A DNA stretch of 14,092 nucleotides from an uncultured Muribaculaceae bacterium (GTDB lineage Bacteria; Bacteroidota; Bacteroidia; Bacteroidales; Muribaculaceae): assembly GCA_910579105.1 (NCBI GenBank), contig CAJTRT010000057.1, positions 1 through 14,092 of the forward strand, given 5' to 3'. Below the pieces are notes generated by a model. It did not search any database. It was not told where the DNA came from and worked only from the letters and a program-made list of their open reading frames with translations. The position numbers were made by a program, and so were the translations under genes. Below are positions 14,040-14,092 of the stretch, piece by piece. The number at the start of each line of letters is the position of its first letter. Position 1 is the first letter of the stretch.

Positions 14040-14092
14040 GGTTCGCTAGCTCAACTGAATAGAGCATCTGACTACGGATCAGAAGGTTACAG
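14040..14092 (+). tRNA. tRNA-Arg(ACG), 5' part, cut by the window end
   Basis: The first 53 bases of a tRNA are visible. The 5' acceptor strand is GGTTCGC (14040-14046). The D arm is GCTC...GAGC (14049-14065). The anticodon stem TCTGA/TCAGA encloses the loop CTACGGA with anticodon ACG (14074-14076), which reads CGU and, after A-to-I editing, other CGN arginine codons. The variable loop and the start of the T stem (ACAG) end the window, so the 3' acceptor strand and CCA cannot be checked. Confidence 0.93.

Noticed and set aside
13051..14067. Long minus-strand open frame (338 codons) opposite chuR
   Set aside because: It runs antisense to a strongly conserved gene and into the tRNA, has no recognisable domain, and is explained by GC-rich codon bias.
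1..14092. CRISPR arrays, insertion sequences or transposase genes
   Set aside because: No regularly spaced repeats and no transposase or integrase-like protein were seen on either strand.

Overview
The window (about 14.1 kb) looks like chromosomal DNA from a GC-rich gut Bacteroidales, most likely Muribaculaceae (S24-7) or a close relative. Three things point there. First, there is an ExbD-ExbD-TonB operon with a Glu-rich TonB of the Bacteroidota type. Second, the promoters follow the Bacteroidota pattern TTTG-N19/20-TAnnTTTG, with no Shine-Dalgarno sites. Third, the anaerobic sulfatase-maturating enzyme closely resembles the Bacteroides ChuR protein. The genus is inferred from general character, not from a search.

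Layout. Positions 1-1672 (+) hold the end of one ExbD-like gene, a second exbD and tonB, i.e. the end of an inner-membrane energy-transduction operon that powers outer-membrane receptors; a GC-rich hairpin follows. Positions 1799-4725 (+) hold a promoter and the housekeeping pair ispD-recG, which overlap by 4 nt (recG starts at TTG). Positions 4726-5018 hold two tandem hairpins, an AT-rich near-palindrome and the ndk promoter. Positions 5019-6600 (+) hold ndk and a secreted M23/LysM peptidoglycan hydrolase, closed by a textbook Rho-independent terminator at 6652-6683. Then two minus-strand genes follow, each with its own promoter and terminator signals: an outer-membrane beta-barrel/TonB-receptor-like gene (6860-9163) that is distinctly AT-richer than its neighbours, and a large secreted PL11-type rhamnogalacturonan lyase (9432-12449) with Ig-like, LamG-like and T9SS-tail-like C-terminal modules. 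Diverging from the lyase across a 205-bp region is the anSME/chuR gene (12655-13908, +). The window ends inside a tRNA-Arg(ACG) gene preceded by an exact TTTG-N19-TAACTTTG promoter.

How the parts relate. Most of the window is core: isoprenoid synthesis (ispD), recombination and repair (recG), nucleotide balance (ndk), cell-wall remodelling (M23) and TonB energisation. The accessory part (6.7-13.9 kb) concerns polysaccharide use: a pectin rhamnogalacturonan-I lyase, an outer-membrane receptor-like protein, and a sulfatase-activating radical-SAM enzyme that has no sulfatase in view. I did not find a clearly undescribed system. The most unusual signals are the lyase's modular C-terminus, the 12-bp direct repeats flanking its promoter, the compositional contrast of the receptor gene, and several unexplained structured intergenic elements.
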